Assembly (NCBI GenBank): GCA_016711605.1
Contig: JADJSS010000024.1
Location: 1-28,450 of the forward strand
Reading direction: 5' to 3'
From: Saprospirales bacterium
GTDB taxonomy: Bacteria > Bacteroidota > Bacteroidia > Chitinophagales > JADIYW01
Length of the DNA: 28,450 nt
Made by a program: the position numbers and the translations under genes. Below the pieces are notes generated by a model, which searched no databases, was not told the DNA's origin, and was given only the letters and a program-made list of their open reading frames with translations. Positions 8,937-20,168 of this stretch are shown here, in pieces (position 1 is the stretch's first letter; the number at the start of each line of letters is the position of its first letter).

Positions 8937-11900
8937 TCACAACTCTAAATTATCTGGAATTCTAAAATATTTGTTTTTAAAATTTGTTATTATATAATTT
9001 GTGTTATTCTTCATTAACGCAGAATAACGATTATCCTCTTTTTTAATTGAATCAATTTTTAGTTCAATATAAGGAGAATATACAACTCGTTTATTTCGAT
9101 TTTTTGCGATAATGGAAAGAGCAAATCCAAGTTCATCTCTTTCAACTTTCAAATTCTCTTCGTTGTATATTTCATTTAGGAAAGAAGTCTTCATTGCCCA
9201 ATAATCGGGGCAGACTAAATCTACCGTTTTCTGAACAATGTGATGCGCATAATACCCACCAGAGGTAATGGGTTTTCCGAACCCGGATTAATGATATCAC
9301 CTTTGTCATTAAAATAAGAATCTGCAAATAAAAGCAATTATCCAATTTAAGTTTACCAGATACAAGAACACAATCATCTAAGAAAAATAACATACTTAAA
9401 GCTTCCGATATGCATTTGAATCTGCTAAATTTAATTTATCTGAAAAAAAAGAAAACAATATCATAAGATGAAAAAAAACTCGAATTTTTAAAAAAATCAT
9501 CCAGATATATTTTCCCTTTTGAAAAAACTTTACTTAAACTTTCTAAAAGTGAAAATGAAAAACCATTTGTATTTATAAATAAATCACATAAATTATCGCC
9601 AATAATTTTATCTAAATCTTTAATTTGAGAAGTTAGATTATTTAAATTATTACCGTTATACTCTAGAGCAATTGCCATTCTAGTTGAAAAATTTGTTTTC
9701 CGTTTAAGAGACCACATTCCTGTATTCAAATTCAGTTTATTTTCAATCAATTCATAGTCATCAGATTTCTCTAAAAAATCTAATTGTTTGTTCAAAACAT
9801 AAGTTTGTGATGTAGTGGTATAAGGCTTAACACCGACTACCCCTGAGGCTGTCGATTGTGGATGAATTCGCCAAGAATATAAAATTTCCGGTATATGAAT
9901 CGGAGCAATTTCTTTGCGAATAAAACGATACAATGTATCCCAGTCATGACAGCCTTCGGCATTAATATCAGAATAGATATCCAATTCAATACCTATTTTT
10001 CTATCAATCGCACATAAATGTGCAATGTAGCAATTATTAAAAAACATCAATGGATCCCAATCAGGTTTAAAAATGGAGCACTGAATTTACTCTCTGGATT
10101 TGTTTTGTCTTCATCACTGTATAGAATTGGTGGATAATTATTATTGGCTATCACATTTGAAATTACTTGTAAGGCATCATAAGTAATTAAATCGTCATGG
10201 TCTACAGGCAAAACATAATCACCTTTAGAATTTTGAAATCCTAATTGAGTTCCTTTTATGATACCAAGATTCGAACCAGCATCAATTAATTTAACATTCT
10301 TATGCAAAGAAAGATGGTTCAGTAAATTCAATGTATCTTTGTCAGTCGAGCCATTATCAACGATAACCCATTCAAAATTTTTATAGGTTTGGTTTAAAAT
10401 GGCTTTAGCTAATTCACTTAGAAATTTTTTATTGGTATTGTACACGGGAGTGATAATTGAAAAAAACAAAGAACTCTCTTTAAGAGGGTAACTTAATTTA
10501 CGGTCTCCAAGTTTACGTAGCAACCAAAATTCATAATTATATTTCAAATATTGTGCAGTACCCCAATTTAGAGTATAGAAAGGATTGATTCTAAAAAAAT
10601 TTGGATTGTAGTAAGGATCGTTTACATTTCCCCATTTAGCGATTAACATGAGTAATTCTAAAGTGCTTGTTCCATCTTTACTTGCTGATTCATAATGATA
10701 TAGAACAGAATCAGGGCAAAGAATATTTCTATATCCAGCTTCCACTAATCTCAAACAAAAATCTACGTCATTATAATTTAGTGGAAAATTTAAATCCCAG
10801 CCATTTAGCTCCATAAAAATTGTTTTGCGAACCATCATACAAGCACCTGTAACCATAAGTAGATTATGAGTTAATACATTAATACATTGATGCCCTTCTT
10901 CAGTTTCTATAGAACCGTATGCAACATGACCTGGTCCCCCCAAAGTCCATACGACTCCTAAATGTTGTATTGTATTATTTTCAAATATAAGCTTTGCTCC
11001 TACCGCACCTACTCCTTTTAATTGAGCCAATCCCAATAAAGATTCAATCCAATCATGAGATTTAATTTCAATGTCATCGTTAAAAATAATTACATATTCG
11101 CCAGATGAAGATTCCACCCCAAGATTCATCTTTTCAGAAAGGTTAAATTCTTTCTTATCATAGTGAACCAATAAAACTTCTTTCATTTTAGAAATTTGAG
11201 ATTCTATTTCAGGCAACAAATCCCCATTATGCAACACTACTATTTCATAATTTGTATAGGTACTTTTCTTAATAATGCTTTCTACGCAATTCATAAGAAA
11301 GTGAATTTTCTTTCCACGCACATAACCAGATTTTGCCGCTGTTGGGATAATTATGCTTACCTTCGGTAACCCCCTGACATCTATTTTAACATTCCATTTG
11401 TCCGAGTAACTAGTAGTTAAGACTTTACCAGATAAGCCTCTTCTTGTTAGAGTTTCTTCTAAAATTTTTTGACCTATTTTTTTTGTATTATTCGTGTCGG
11501 TAGAATTAGAAATTTTTCGAGAATGATAAAGAATTTTAGGAATATGGTAAATTCCTTTTGCCACTTCGGAAACTCGCAGAACTAAATCATAATCATGCAT
11601 TCCATCAATTTCAGAACGAAACATCCCTACTTGTTTTACTGAATTCTTTCGATATACTGTTTGATTACCAATAAACATCGTTGATGTCAATAACTCAGGA
11701 GACCAATCTGGTTTAAAGTAAGGTTCAAATCGGACTCATTTTGGTTTATTTTATCTTCATCTGAATAAATAATATCCGCGTCATCTTTCTCGGAAATGAT
11801 TTTAGCAAATTCATACAAAGCATCTCTATCATAAACGTCTTCTTTACCTAAAAATGTGATGAACTCATGCTTTGAATTCTCAATGCCAAGGTTTAAAGCT

Positions 11901-12403
11901 TTCGAGATAGAAATACTTTCTTGCAGATAAATTATTCGAAATCGTTTATCCTTTGTAGCGAAATCTTCCAAAATTTCTCTTGTCTCTTTAGAACTAGAAT
12001 TGTTATCAACAATACAAACATCCCAATGCGGATAAGATTGATTTAGCACAGAGTCAAGCGATGTTTTTATATATGTATTTAAATTCCCATAAGTAGAAAT
12101 AATAATTGAAAAATTAGGAAGTTTTTTTTGGTTTTTTATAAAATTATTTATAAATTTTATTTCAGTTCGTTTGGATGGTTCATATTTTTTTAACCATTCA
12201 CCGTATTGAGTAGCAAACAGGGCAGATCCGTAAACTAAACCCTTTACTTTCCCTAAATAAATCTTTAAAAAACCAATAACGCCATAACTTCGAACATACC
12301 GGAGTATATTATGAATAAATATACGAATGCTTTTCGGTTTAAATAAGAAAAAAATGACTAATTTGTAGGATATGGTAAAGAGATGTAAAAAGCGCTTAAG
12401 CAT
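8937..12403 (-). CDS. Giant multi-domain GT2 glycosyltransferase (several frame breaks)
   Basis: About 1150 residues once breaks near 11735, 10080 and several between 9275 and 9440 are bridged. Module 1: FSIIISTYGNLNTYIKTSLD, VCIVDNNSSSKETREIL, IIYSDEDK. Module 2: VSIIIPTAAKSGYVRG, VIIFNDDIEIKSHDWIESL, YNDVDFCLRLVEAGY. Module 3: FSIITPVYNTNKKFL, VIVDNGSTDKDTL, LPVDHDDLITYDAL, LYSDEDK. A fourth, divergent module ends with FLDDCVLVSGKLKLDN and VQKTVDLVCPDYWAMK. At 10080 a missing T would restore the FKPDW motif. DXD-like metal-binding motifs are present in modules 2 and 3. The ATG at 12403 has GAGG upstream. The protein is likely cytoplasmic at the inner membrane, assembling a multi-sugar repeat. 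The reading frame may be intact in the real genome. Confidence 0.85.
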
Positions 12404-12451
12404 TACAAGAAAACCTCATTTTATTTAGAAGGAAAACCAAATTAAATTACA

Positions 12452-13543
12452 CTATGATTTAAAAGATAACACTATCTTTCTGATAGGCCACAATAAAAAG
12501 TATCCTAGTTTCCATGTATAACTATTTAACAATGCAGATATTTTCTGTTCTTTCTCGATAATTTGTTTATCAAGTTCTGAAATTCGCTGAGTTAATCTCA
12601 AAAAATCTCCATTTAATAACTTAACAATTCTTGAATAAGCAAAATCATCCGATTCGATTCTAATTATTTCTAACGTATGATGAAATTGATGATCAAAGCT
12701 AGGTGGTGCAATAAATTCTTTATGAGTTTCATCTAAAAGGCGAATCTGATTTACAAGTGAATAAATTTCATCTGATTTATCTGCTATAGACTGATTATTG
12801 ATTTTAGTAGAAAGAGAAGTTGAATGATTATAAAATCGAATCATTTCTTCTTTATAAAAATGTGTTTCACGAGCAAATTCCAAATCTACAATTCGAAGAC
12901 TTCCAATTTTTGTCAGAATAATATTCTTATCTATGAAATCTCCTTGTGAAATTCTTTTTTGAAACATATTCCTTTTGGCTAATAATTTATTGATTTCTGG
13001 TTGAATAATTGTTCTAATTAGCGCACAATCAACATCTGTCACATAGTTTAAATGACTAATTTGATTTAGTAACTCATCGATTTCTTCGCGTGCTTTTTCG
13101 TATGTCGAATTTGTTACTCTATCATTCAGACTTTTATGAAAAACCAAAACCATTTGAATAATTTCGTTCTCCCTTTCAGGATTTTTTTTTATAATACTTT
13201 CTAAAGTTTCACCTTCAATAAACTCTTCTAACAAAAAATCGAAGGTAACGTCCTTATTGTACAGAATAATTTCTGGAATTAAATCTTTGAAATCTTTGGA
13301 AATTAATTTATGTTTTTCGACTAACAATTTTAAGTCCTTAGAAATTCGAACAATGTATTTTTTTGCGCTGTTTATCTCAACTATGTATTTCTGCATTTCT
13401 CGGTAGTCTTTTCTTAAAAATGCACCTACCATTGGTATGAAACATATTTGATCTTCTGCACCAATGAGTTTTTCTTCTAGTAATTTACTCTTAATTTTTT
13501 CTAAATTGTTGTCCATAAAACTTTCCAAAATAACTTTTCTCAT
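12452..13543 (-). CDS. APH/WbdD-like kinase-fold protein with coiled-coil tail
   Basis: An intact 363-residue protein. A kinase-like core is suggested by VRISKD after the N-lobe, a hinge-like FLLEEFIEGETL (103-114), a catalytic-loop-like SQGDFIDKNIIL (199-210; compare HGDxxxxN) and a metal-binding-like IVDLEFA (218-224). The usual H before GD is Q here. Residues 312-340 (LRLTQRISELDKQIIEKEQK) look coiled-coil, followed by NSYTWKLGYFLLWPIRK, a probable membrane-associating tail. It directly follows a methyltransferase gene with an ATGA overlap if the start is 13543. An ATG at 13516 has a better ribosome site (GGAAAG). With the methyltransferase it could form a polysaccharide chain-terminating unit like WbdD. 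Substrate unproven. Confidence 0.65.
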   Translation of the reverse strand: MRKVILESFMDNNLEKIKSKLLEEKLIGAEDQICFIPMVGAFLRKDYREMQKYIVEINSAKKYIVRISKDLKLLVEKHKLISKDFKDLIPEIILYNKDVTFDFLLEEFIEGETLESIIKKNPERENEIIQMVLVFHKSLNDRVTNSTYEKAREEIDELLNQISHLNYVTDVDCALIRTIIQPEINKLLAKRNMFQKRISQGDFIDKNIILTKIGSLRIVDLEFARETHFYKEEMIRFYNHSTSLSTKINNQSIADKSDEIYSLVNQIRLLDETHKEFIAPPSFDHQFHHTLEIIRIESDDFAYSRIVKLLNGDFLRLTQRISELDKQIIEKEQKISALLNSYTWKLGYFLLWPIRKIVLSFKS

Positions 13544-15326
13544 TTAAAAATATTACGAATGACTCTAATAAATTTCCGAATAGGATTAGTATATTTCCAG
13601 CTTAAAGACTGCTGAATATGATTCAATTTGTTTTCTAAGTTTACAATTGTTGCTTTCAATTCAGAAATTGATGGTCTTTGCACTAAAACTTCTGCGCTAG
13701 TATTCAAACTAAAACCCAAAGAATTAAACGTAGAATCATTTATTGCTTGCTCCTTCATTTTAAGGTTTATCATTTCTTCTTCTTCTAACTTTACTAAAAA
13801 TAAATCTAAAAAAATTCTCTCGATCAATAGTTGATGTGGCATATCAATCTTACCCTTAAAATTCGCGATGCTTGTAATTTTCTTAAAAGATTGTGTTAAT
13901 CCATGATATATAACTAACCGAAAGTCAATTTGTCCTTTTATACCGGAGCCAATATCTAAAAAATATATACGGCCATCTGAACCACGATAGCTATTCATCG
14001 GAGTAAAACTCCAAAACTTGGAATCAATCAACCGATTGATATTTAACTCTTCTAAACCGAAAATTTTTTCCTTCAGAGCTTCTATCCAAGACCTTGACCA
14101 ATTTACTATTTCTTCTATCGTCCAGTCATTATGATTTAAGATTTGAAGTAATTCAATCCAGAGAGAAATTCTAGAAATATACTTTTCAGGTGAAGAATAA
14201 TCAATCGTAGCCCCTTCTTTGAAATTCATATCCAGCGGATACGATTTTATTTTTAAAATAGATTCCTCTTCAAATATTTCAACGGCTTTATTAAAACCAC
14301 TTCCGATATCATCCATAAAATGAAAGGCTGCGATATTTAATGGGACTACACTGGTAGCCAGAGTTGTTTTACTCGCAATCATCAAAAAAGAATTAGCCAT
14401 ATCCGTAGCAAGTCCATTTTTCCAAGTTGTTTGATATGCTTTTTCTAAAGAAAATAAACTATGTGGAGTTGTTTGGGGATCTTGGCATACCGAATCAATC
14501 GCAAAATTAGTAAGATCCTGCGAATAACGTTCCCAACCAAGCGGGGTAATAACAGAAACGGGAAGTTTATAATCAGGCAAAGGAACGAACTGCTCTGTAG
14601 CATTAAAACCAGATTGGCGAATAAGATCATTTAGCTCTTTCTTTCCCCAAGTTTTAAACTCCCCTTCACGATAAGAATCATTAATTCCGTACATAGGCAT
14701 ACCTGCATGATCCTCTGGCTGACCAGAAAAATACTTAATACCTAATTGGTTTCAATTGCTAGTATCAATATTCCGCTAGTATGCAATTGCTCGAAACAAG
14801 TCTTTAATAAAAGCAAATGACCATTTACTCCTAAAAATTTAGGGGAATATTCTAATACGCCGTTAAGAATAACAACGTCAAATCCCCGTAAGCCGGCAAC
14901 CAATTCACTAGTAGCAGTAACCACTTCTACATTTTCAAACCCTTTACACCGTTCCCTAGTGATTAAAGCTCGTCTTGGACTTCCTTCAACTGAAATCAGA
15001 TTTGAGCCAATCTCGGCTAAGTACCTAGATAAAGCGCCACATCCGCACCCAATTTCTAAAACTTTTTTCCCTTTTAAATAGTTGGCAAATGGTCGAATGA
15101 TATTTGACCTTCTGGAACTCAAGTGGTACAAAGTAGGCCAGTCCTTTATAAAATTACTTAGCTCAGAAGAATAAACAGACTTATCCGCAGACGTGCGAAT
15201 TGAATTTAAAATGTAATTCTCAGTTTCATCACCATCACTATAGGAGAAATCTTTTTGATTTTTTCCTTTCCAGACACATGTTTCTGAATCTTTTTGAAAT
15301 CCTAATTGCTTAAGTTGTTCTAACAT
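13540..15326 (-). CDS. Class I SAM methyltransferase with C-terminal WbdD-neighbour-type domain (one frame break)
   Basis: About 595 residues. The N-terminal methyltransferase has motif I KKVLEIGCGCGALSRYLAE (87-105) and an acidic motif II residue in SVEGS. One frame break near 14755 joins LILAIE to QLGIKYFSGQPEDHAGMPMY; the raw GAAACCAATTAG would read through with one more A. The central to C-terminal part ends in SDGRIYFLDIGSGIKGQIDFR, which recalls the (D)(I)E-type segment seen C-terminal to methyltransferases in O-antigen loci. A short coiled-coil and QQSLSWKYTNPIRKFIR close the protein. The start overlaps the end of wzt by 17 bases. It probably methylates the growing or finished glycan. 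The acceptor is unknown. Confidence 0.8.
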
Positions 15327-16629
15327 TGCTTACTACTTCTATTGAAATGCCTGCTTTTAAATCTACGAAACCGGAAAAATGAGCAATATGTTCAATCTGT
15401 AAATGAATCGAGTCATATCTACGATCATGCGGTATAATTTCACCGTTAGGCGCTTTACTCGCCAACCCAACCGAAATAAAATAATCACCTGTGAATAGTA
15501 TCATTGGCATATCAATAGTTACAAACCATTCATCGTAAGAAGACGCTGACTTTACGCCTGTTCTTTCTTGCATATTTGTGTTCGTATTATACAGAGTAAC
15601 CCCTTCTTTTGTTTTTAAGGCAAAACCAAAGATTGGAATTAAAATTTCTTGGTGGAAAGAAATTCGAAATTCTATTTGAATTTTTTTATCAAGGCACAAG
15701 AGAGATGGAAATTTTTTTTGATCTTGGTATAGCACAAAATCAAGAATTTCCGCTGCTCTGTCACCCCATCTATATTCTGCTGGATTATAATAAGGTCTAC
15801 TTTCGAACGTTGATTGGAGTTCATTATGATGGTGTATTTCTATTATCTCAGGAATTTCTTCGGTAACTATTTTCTTTTCTTCTGGTTCTGATTTTTTACC
15901 AAATAATAAATCTAAATAAATATTTACAATTTTCTTAGGCTCGCCCTGCTCTACAATCTTTCCTTGGTTCAAAAGAATTGCATGATCACAATGCGTTGTT
16001 ATCTGCTCGGTAGAATGCGACACGAATAAAATAGTGGTTCCACGATCAATTAGATCTTTTAATTTGGCAAAGCATTTTGCTTGAAATCTTGCATCGCCTA
16101 CAGACAAGGCTTCATCAACTATTAAAATTTCAGGGTTAATATTGATTGCACAAGCGAATGCCAGCCGAACAAACATTCCACTAGAATAAGACTTAACAGG
16201 CTGGTAAATAAAATTTCCGATATCGGCAAACGACAAGATTGGTTCCACATTCGGTTCCATTTCATTTCTTAATTTTCCGTTAATCATTCCAAAAAAATAT
16301 ATATTCTCCATCCCAGAAAGTTCAGGATTAAAACCTGTGCCGAGTTCTAACAAAGAAGAAATATTTCCGTTCACGGAAACAATTCCAGAGGTCGGAGTCA
16401 AAACTCCTGTAATAATTTTTAGGAGCGTCGATTTCCCAGAACCATTCACCCCGACGACTCCAACAGTCTCCCCCTTCTTTACTTCAAAGCTAATGTCATC
16501 TAACGCATAAAAATCCTCATGATATTTCTTTCTAGTTGGGCTTAACGCTTCAAAGAACCTATGTTTCGGAAATCGATACAAGGGATAAATTTTTGTTAAA
16601 TTTGAAATTTTTATTGCTAAGTCTGACAA
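15310..16629 (-). CDS. wzt: O-polysaccharide ABC exporter ATPase with C-terminal extension
   Basis: An intact protein of 439 residues from the TTG at 16629, which has GGAG seven bases upstream; the longer upstream open frame lacks ABC homology. The ATPase domain has Walker A GVNGSGKST (60-68), the Wzt-type signature SYSSGM (147-152), Walker B ILIVDEA (168-174) and the switch histidine in SHSTEQ. Residues from about 270 form an extra domain (GFALKTKEGVTLYNTNT, GDYFISVGLA), as in Wzt proteins that recognise a capped O-polysaccharide end before export. It pairs with wzm just upstream. An extended Wzt beside a methyltransferase and a kinase-like gene fits terminator-dependent export. Confidence 0.94.
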   Translation of the reverse strand: MSDLAIKISNLTKIYPLYRFPKHRFFEALSPTRKKYHEDFYALDDISFEVKKGETVGVVGVNGSGKSTLLKIITGVLTPTSGIVSVNGNISSLLELGTGFNPELSGMENIYFFGMINGKLRNEMEPNVEPILSFADIGNFIYQPVKSYSSGMFVRLAFACAININPEILIVDEALSVGDARFQAKCFAKLKDLIDRGTTILFVSHSTEQITTHCDHAILLNQGKIVEQGEPKKIVNIYLDLLFGKKSEPEEKKIVTEEIPEIIEIHHHNELQSTFESRPYYNPAEYRWGDRAAEILDFVLYQDQKKFPSLLCLDKKIQIEFRISFHQEILIPIFGFALKTKEGVTLYNTNTNMQERTGVKSASSYDEWFVTIDMPMILFTGDYFISVGLASKAPNGEIIPHDRRYDSIHLQIEHIAHFSGFVDLKAGISIEVVSNVRTT

Positions 16630-16666
16630 TTTTTTCTCCAGAAAAAATGAAAAATATTTATACGAA

Positions 16667-17454
16667 TTACAATACGTCCGCAAAATGAGGCTGCAATCTC
16701 TTAAACAAGAACGCTCCAAATACTAGAATAAAAAAAGTAGCGATCCAGAAATAGATTGTAAGATAGGGTTTTCCCAAAACCATACGTTGTATAAAACTGA
16801 ATCTCGATAACCCTGCACGATATAATAAGCAGGATTTAATTTCAGAAAAGGCAAATATTTCTGCGGCATAATTTTATCTGACCAAAAAATGGGAGTTAGC
16901 CAAAAACCAAACTGTAAGAGGATACCAACGATTTGCCCCATATCTTTCATAAATACTACAATAGAAGAAGTAATCCAGCTAATTCCTAATACAAGGATTA
17001 AGGTTGCAAATAGGTAATACAAAATCTGAATCCAAATAAGCTTCGGATAAAACCCATAACCCACTAGCATAAGAAATAATAACAATAAAAAAAAACTATG
17101 AATAAAAAGTGCAGTGATTAATTTTATTACGGGTAAAGTGCTAACTTTGAAAACTATCTTCTTTACAAGATAGGGTTTATCTATAATAGAACTTGAGCCA
17201 GCCGAAATTGATTCTGACAAAAAAAACCAAGGAAACATTCCAGATATAAGCCAGATTATAAATGGAATTCCCTCTGATGGCGCAGAACGAAATCCTATTT
17301 GGAAAACAAAGAATAAAATAAAAACTGTTATGAAAGGACTAGCAAATGCCCAAACGATTCCCAGATAATTACCAAGATATCTTTGCTTAAAGTCTTGCAC
17401 TGCTAATGAAAGTAAGAGACTTTTATTTTTGAATACATCGAAAAAAAAATTCAT
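16667..17454 (-). CDS. wzm: O-polysaccharide ABC exporter permease (frame break near C-terminus)
   Basis: An ABC-2 type permease of about 262 residues with six predicted membrane segments. The hallmarks RYLGNYLGIVWAFASPF near the N-terminus and FWLTPIFWS and LKLNPAYYIVQGYRDS near the C-terminus are those of Wzm/TagG proteins. Near 16755 the frame shifts: the raw sequence ends prematurely at 16723, but one extra T in ATTTCTGG gives FWIATFFILVFGAFLFKRL and a TAA at 16667-16669. This matches the family end. The ATG at 17454 has AAGG upstream and follows the phosphotransferase stop by a few bases. Together with Wzt it exports undecaprenyl-linked glycan. Confidence 0.92.
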
Positions 17455-17458
17455 ATTT

Positions 17459-18750
17459 TTACCTTGCACCAAAACCTGTTAGAATTGTTTTAATTGTCTT
17501 GAAAGTTATTAGAGTATCCAACCAAAAAGAAAAATGTTTAATATAATAAAAATCATATTCTAATTTTACTTTCATTCCATCCACTTCTGCCGCATAACCC
17601 TGTTCTACCTGTGCCCATCCAGAGATACCGGGACGCACCACATGTCTGTAACTAAAAAATGGTACATCCATTTCATACCACATCGATAATTCTAATGACT
17701 CCGGACGTGGACCTATAAAACTCATTTGTCCTAATAAAATATTAAAAATTTGAGGGAGCTCATCTATTCTAAATTTTCGAATAAATTTTCCAATCTTAGT
17801 TATCCTAGGATCATCTTCCCCTTGTGTAAACCCTTTTCCCTGCCTATCAATATACATGCTTCTAAACTTATACATTGTAAATGGTCTACCTCGAAATCCC
17901 ATTCTTCTTTGTAGGAAAAAAATGGGTCCATTGCTTTCTAATTTTATTAAAATGGCAACAATGACTAAAAATGGGAAAAAAATAGGAATAAAAAAAATTG
18001 CTGAAAATATATCAATTATACGTTTGAGTTTTTCGTAAAAAGGAGAAGGAAGCAAAGCTCCAAATTCATTTTCTGATAGATAATCAATTTTAACTCTACC
18101 TGTTAAGGATTCTTTTACTTGCTTCGTATGATAGACAGGTATGCGGGAAAGCGTGCAATGAGCTAAAAATTTTTGCCACTTAGGACCTAGTTCATTTGAT
18201 CTTAAATCCGCAATTACAGCATTGAATCTCTGGTTCGTTAAATCCGGGATTTCTAATAAGGAAAACAAGGCACCGTGAGCTGCAGAAAATTCTAAAGCTT
18301 CTCAAAAGGGACTAATGCATAACGAGTCAATCTATAACGATTTCCGATAAAATATCCAACATAGCACCATGATAATGTTGTTGCGTATGCGAGAAGCATT
18401 ACGTAGTTACTGTACATTAGCCTAACAATAAAAAAGAAAATTATGAGCAACCCGTATGTAAACGTAGTGACTGGTAACACATAAGCAACGGACTGTGCCC
18501 CAGGGTAACGTAGTAATTTTCTAAGAGCAAACGATACTATACCAAATACGATCACTGCACCGACAGCCGTGTTGCTACTATTTTGATCAATTTTCTCCCA
18601 AAACCGAATTCCCCATACAGGGATAATCGCAGTGCAGATAAACAAGGTTATCCCGATAATAAATTGAAAGGGAAAACTCAAAAGTAGTCTCTCATGTAAA
18701 CGTGAATGTCGTCTTGTGTAAGAGGGTGGCGGCTGTATTGGATTATTCAC
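17459..18750 (-). CDS. Initiating polyprenyl-phosphate sugar phosphotransferase (frame break in middle)
   Basis: About 430 residues spanning one frame break near 18290. The N-terminal 150 residues contain a basic cytoplasmic stretch (YTRRHSRLHERL) and four membrane helices. After the break a soluble segment leads to the catalytic domain: KRIIDIFSAIFFIPIFFPFL helix, GPIFFLQRRMGFRGRPF, MYKFRSM, and SFIGPRPE with RPGISGWAQV. These are diagnostic of the WcaJ/WbaP bacterial sugar transferase family, which moves a sugar 1-phosphate from a nucleotide sugar to undecaprenyl phosphate to start the glycan. A missing G in CCTTTTGAGAAG would give PFGEALEFSAAHGALFS. It overlaps the preceding gene by 8 bases. 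The first sugar is not predictable from sequence. Confidence 0.92.
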
Positions 18751-20161
18751 AAACTTTCTCTGGCTCTAATTCTGTTTTAATTTTATATTTTCCAGTTTTG
18801 AAATGACGAATAAGTATATCTCCTGAAAATCCAGAAATGTACATTTTAGTTTTATTATCCTTGAAATAATTTCGAATTCGAGAACTTCTTTCACTGCACC
18901 ATAGATGTGCGGGAGCTGGAACAATTCCTATCCTTGCATCAACCATGTCTAAAAATTCATTCACAGCTACTCCCTCAGTTCCATGATGTGGCACTTTCAA
19001 AATATCTGCTCGAAAAGATTTATCATCTTTCAAAAAATTACTGAGTGGCTTATTCAAATCTCCTGTGAATAAATAATCTATTTCATTTGTAGTAAGTTTC
19101 ATAATTAGAGATAAATCATTAGTATCCATATTTCCGAGCTGTGGATGCACTGGAGGGCTGGCATACAAAATGGATAGAACATTATTATCATCCCTATAAG
19201 TTATAATTGGTTCTTTAGGATTCATCTGGATAATTTCCTGAAACTGAATTCCTTTTTCTTTCATTAAGCTTTGTAGCTTTAAAAGATCTCCGTAATCGCA
19301 ACCCCAGGGAATTTCTTTATCACAATTTTCTTTTTTAGGAAGGTTCATCCATACTTTGTGAATTGGAATACCAAATTTTATTAATTCCCAGAGACCATCA
19401 TAATGATCTTTATGTGGGTGCGTAATAAATATTTCATCGATGCTAAATATTTCATTGATAGCAAGATAATCCAAAAGTTTATCTGCAACTTGTTTTTGCA
19501 TTCCTACATCAATTAAAATGTTATAAATTTTCCCAGTAGGACTTTTTCTAAACTGCAAAATATGTGCATCTTCTTGTTGATTTGTAAAATTTAGATTAGG
19601 ACTATGAAATCTAAAATTTTCATTTTCATCCCATGGTAATTCCTTATCAGCCAATACAATACATTTATTTTTGAATTGATTATCGAGGGTAATTGCGAGT
19701 TTCTTCCCTCTGTATCCATTGTGTTCATAAAAACGAGAAGTATTACTAATAATCGGATCCCAGTGACCGGTTAATCGTGGAACCCAAGTATCTGAGAATC
19801 CTTTCAAATTAACAATGCATATAGAATTTTCATTCATTGCCTCTTTATAAAAGTCAGACAATAAGATACTATATGTTGGTAGAGCGCTATGGAATCTGAA
19901 TCTCCAAAGATCTTTAATCTTTATTCCGAATGCGGCATACAATGAATACTCGGTAGTAGGATCTGATTTAAATTTAGTATCACTAATTCCTGAAATTTGT
20001 GATTTATCCAATGTATTCTGAATATCTATTAAAGGATAAATTGTATTCAATGAAAGGAACTTCAATTTTCCAAAGAATGGACTTCGATTTATAGCAGCCA
20101 TAAAAAATATTATCAGAATACTAACAAAAAAAATGGATTGCCTTAATAAAAATCTTCTCAT
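18743..20161 (-). CDS. Membrane-anchored ComEC-like metallo-beta-lactamase-fold protein
   Basis: An intact 472-residue protein with one N-terminal membrane anchor (residues 8-25); the rest is probably periplasmic. The metal-binding HPHKDH motif is at 248-253. It is followed by NDLSL (349-353), YLFTGD (363-368) and KVPHHGT (389-395), the order seen in the ComEC/Rec2-type metallo-beta-lactamase domain. No competence or pore domain is present. An additional region (residues 100-200, with GHWDP and GYRGKKLAITLD) has no obvious match. Embedded in the polysaccharide operon between a polytopic membrane protein and the initiating transferase, it could hydrolyse a phosphoester or another glycan-linked bond, but that is inference. 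Its start is 7 bases from the upstream stop. Confidence 0.8.
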   Translation of the reverse strand: MRRFLLRQSIFFVSILIIFFMAAINRSPFFGKLKFLSLNTIYPLIDIQNTLDKSQISGISDTKFKSDPTTEYSLYAAFGIKIKDLWRFRFHSALPTYSILLSDFYKEAMNENSICIVNLKGFSDTWVPRLTGHWDPIISNTSRFYEHNGYRGKKLAITLDNQFKNKCIVLADKELPWDENENFRFHSPNLNFTNQQEDAHILQFRKSPTGKIYNILIDVGMQKQVADKLLDYLAINEIFSIDEIFITHPHKDHYDGLWELIKFGIPIHKVWMNLPKKENCDKEIPWGCDYGDLLKLQSLMKEKGIQFQEIIQMNPKEPIITYRDDNNVLSILYASPPVHPQLGNMDTNDLSLIMKLTTNEIDYLFTGDLNKPLSNFLKDDKSFRADILKVPHHGTEGVAVNEFLDMVDARIGIVPAPAHLWCSERSSRIRNYFKDNKTKMYISGFSGDILIRHFKTGKYKIKTELEPEKVCE

Positions 20162-20168
20162 TTATTTT

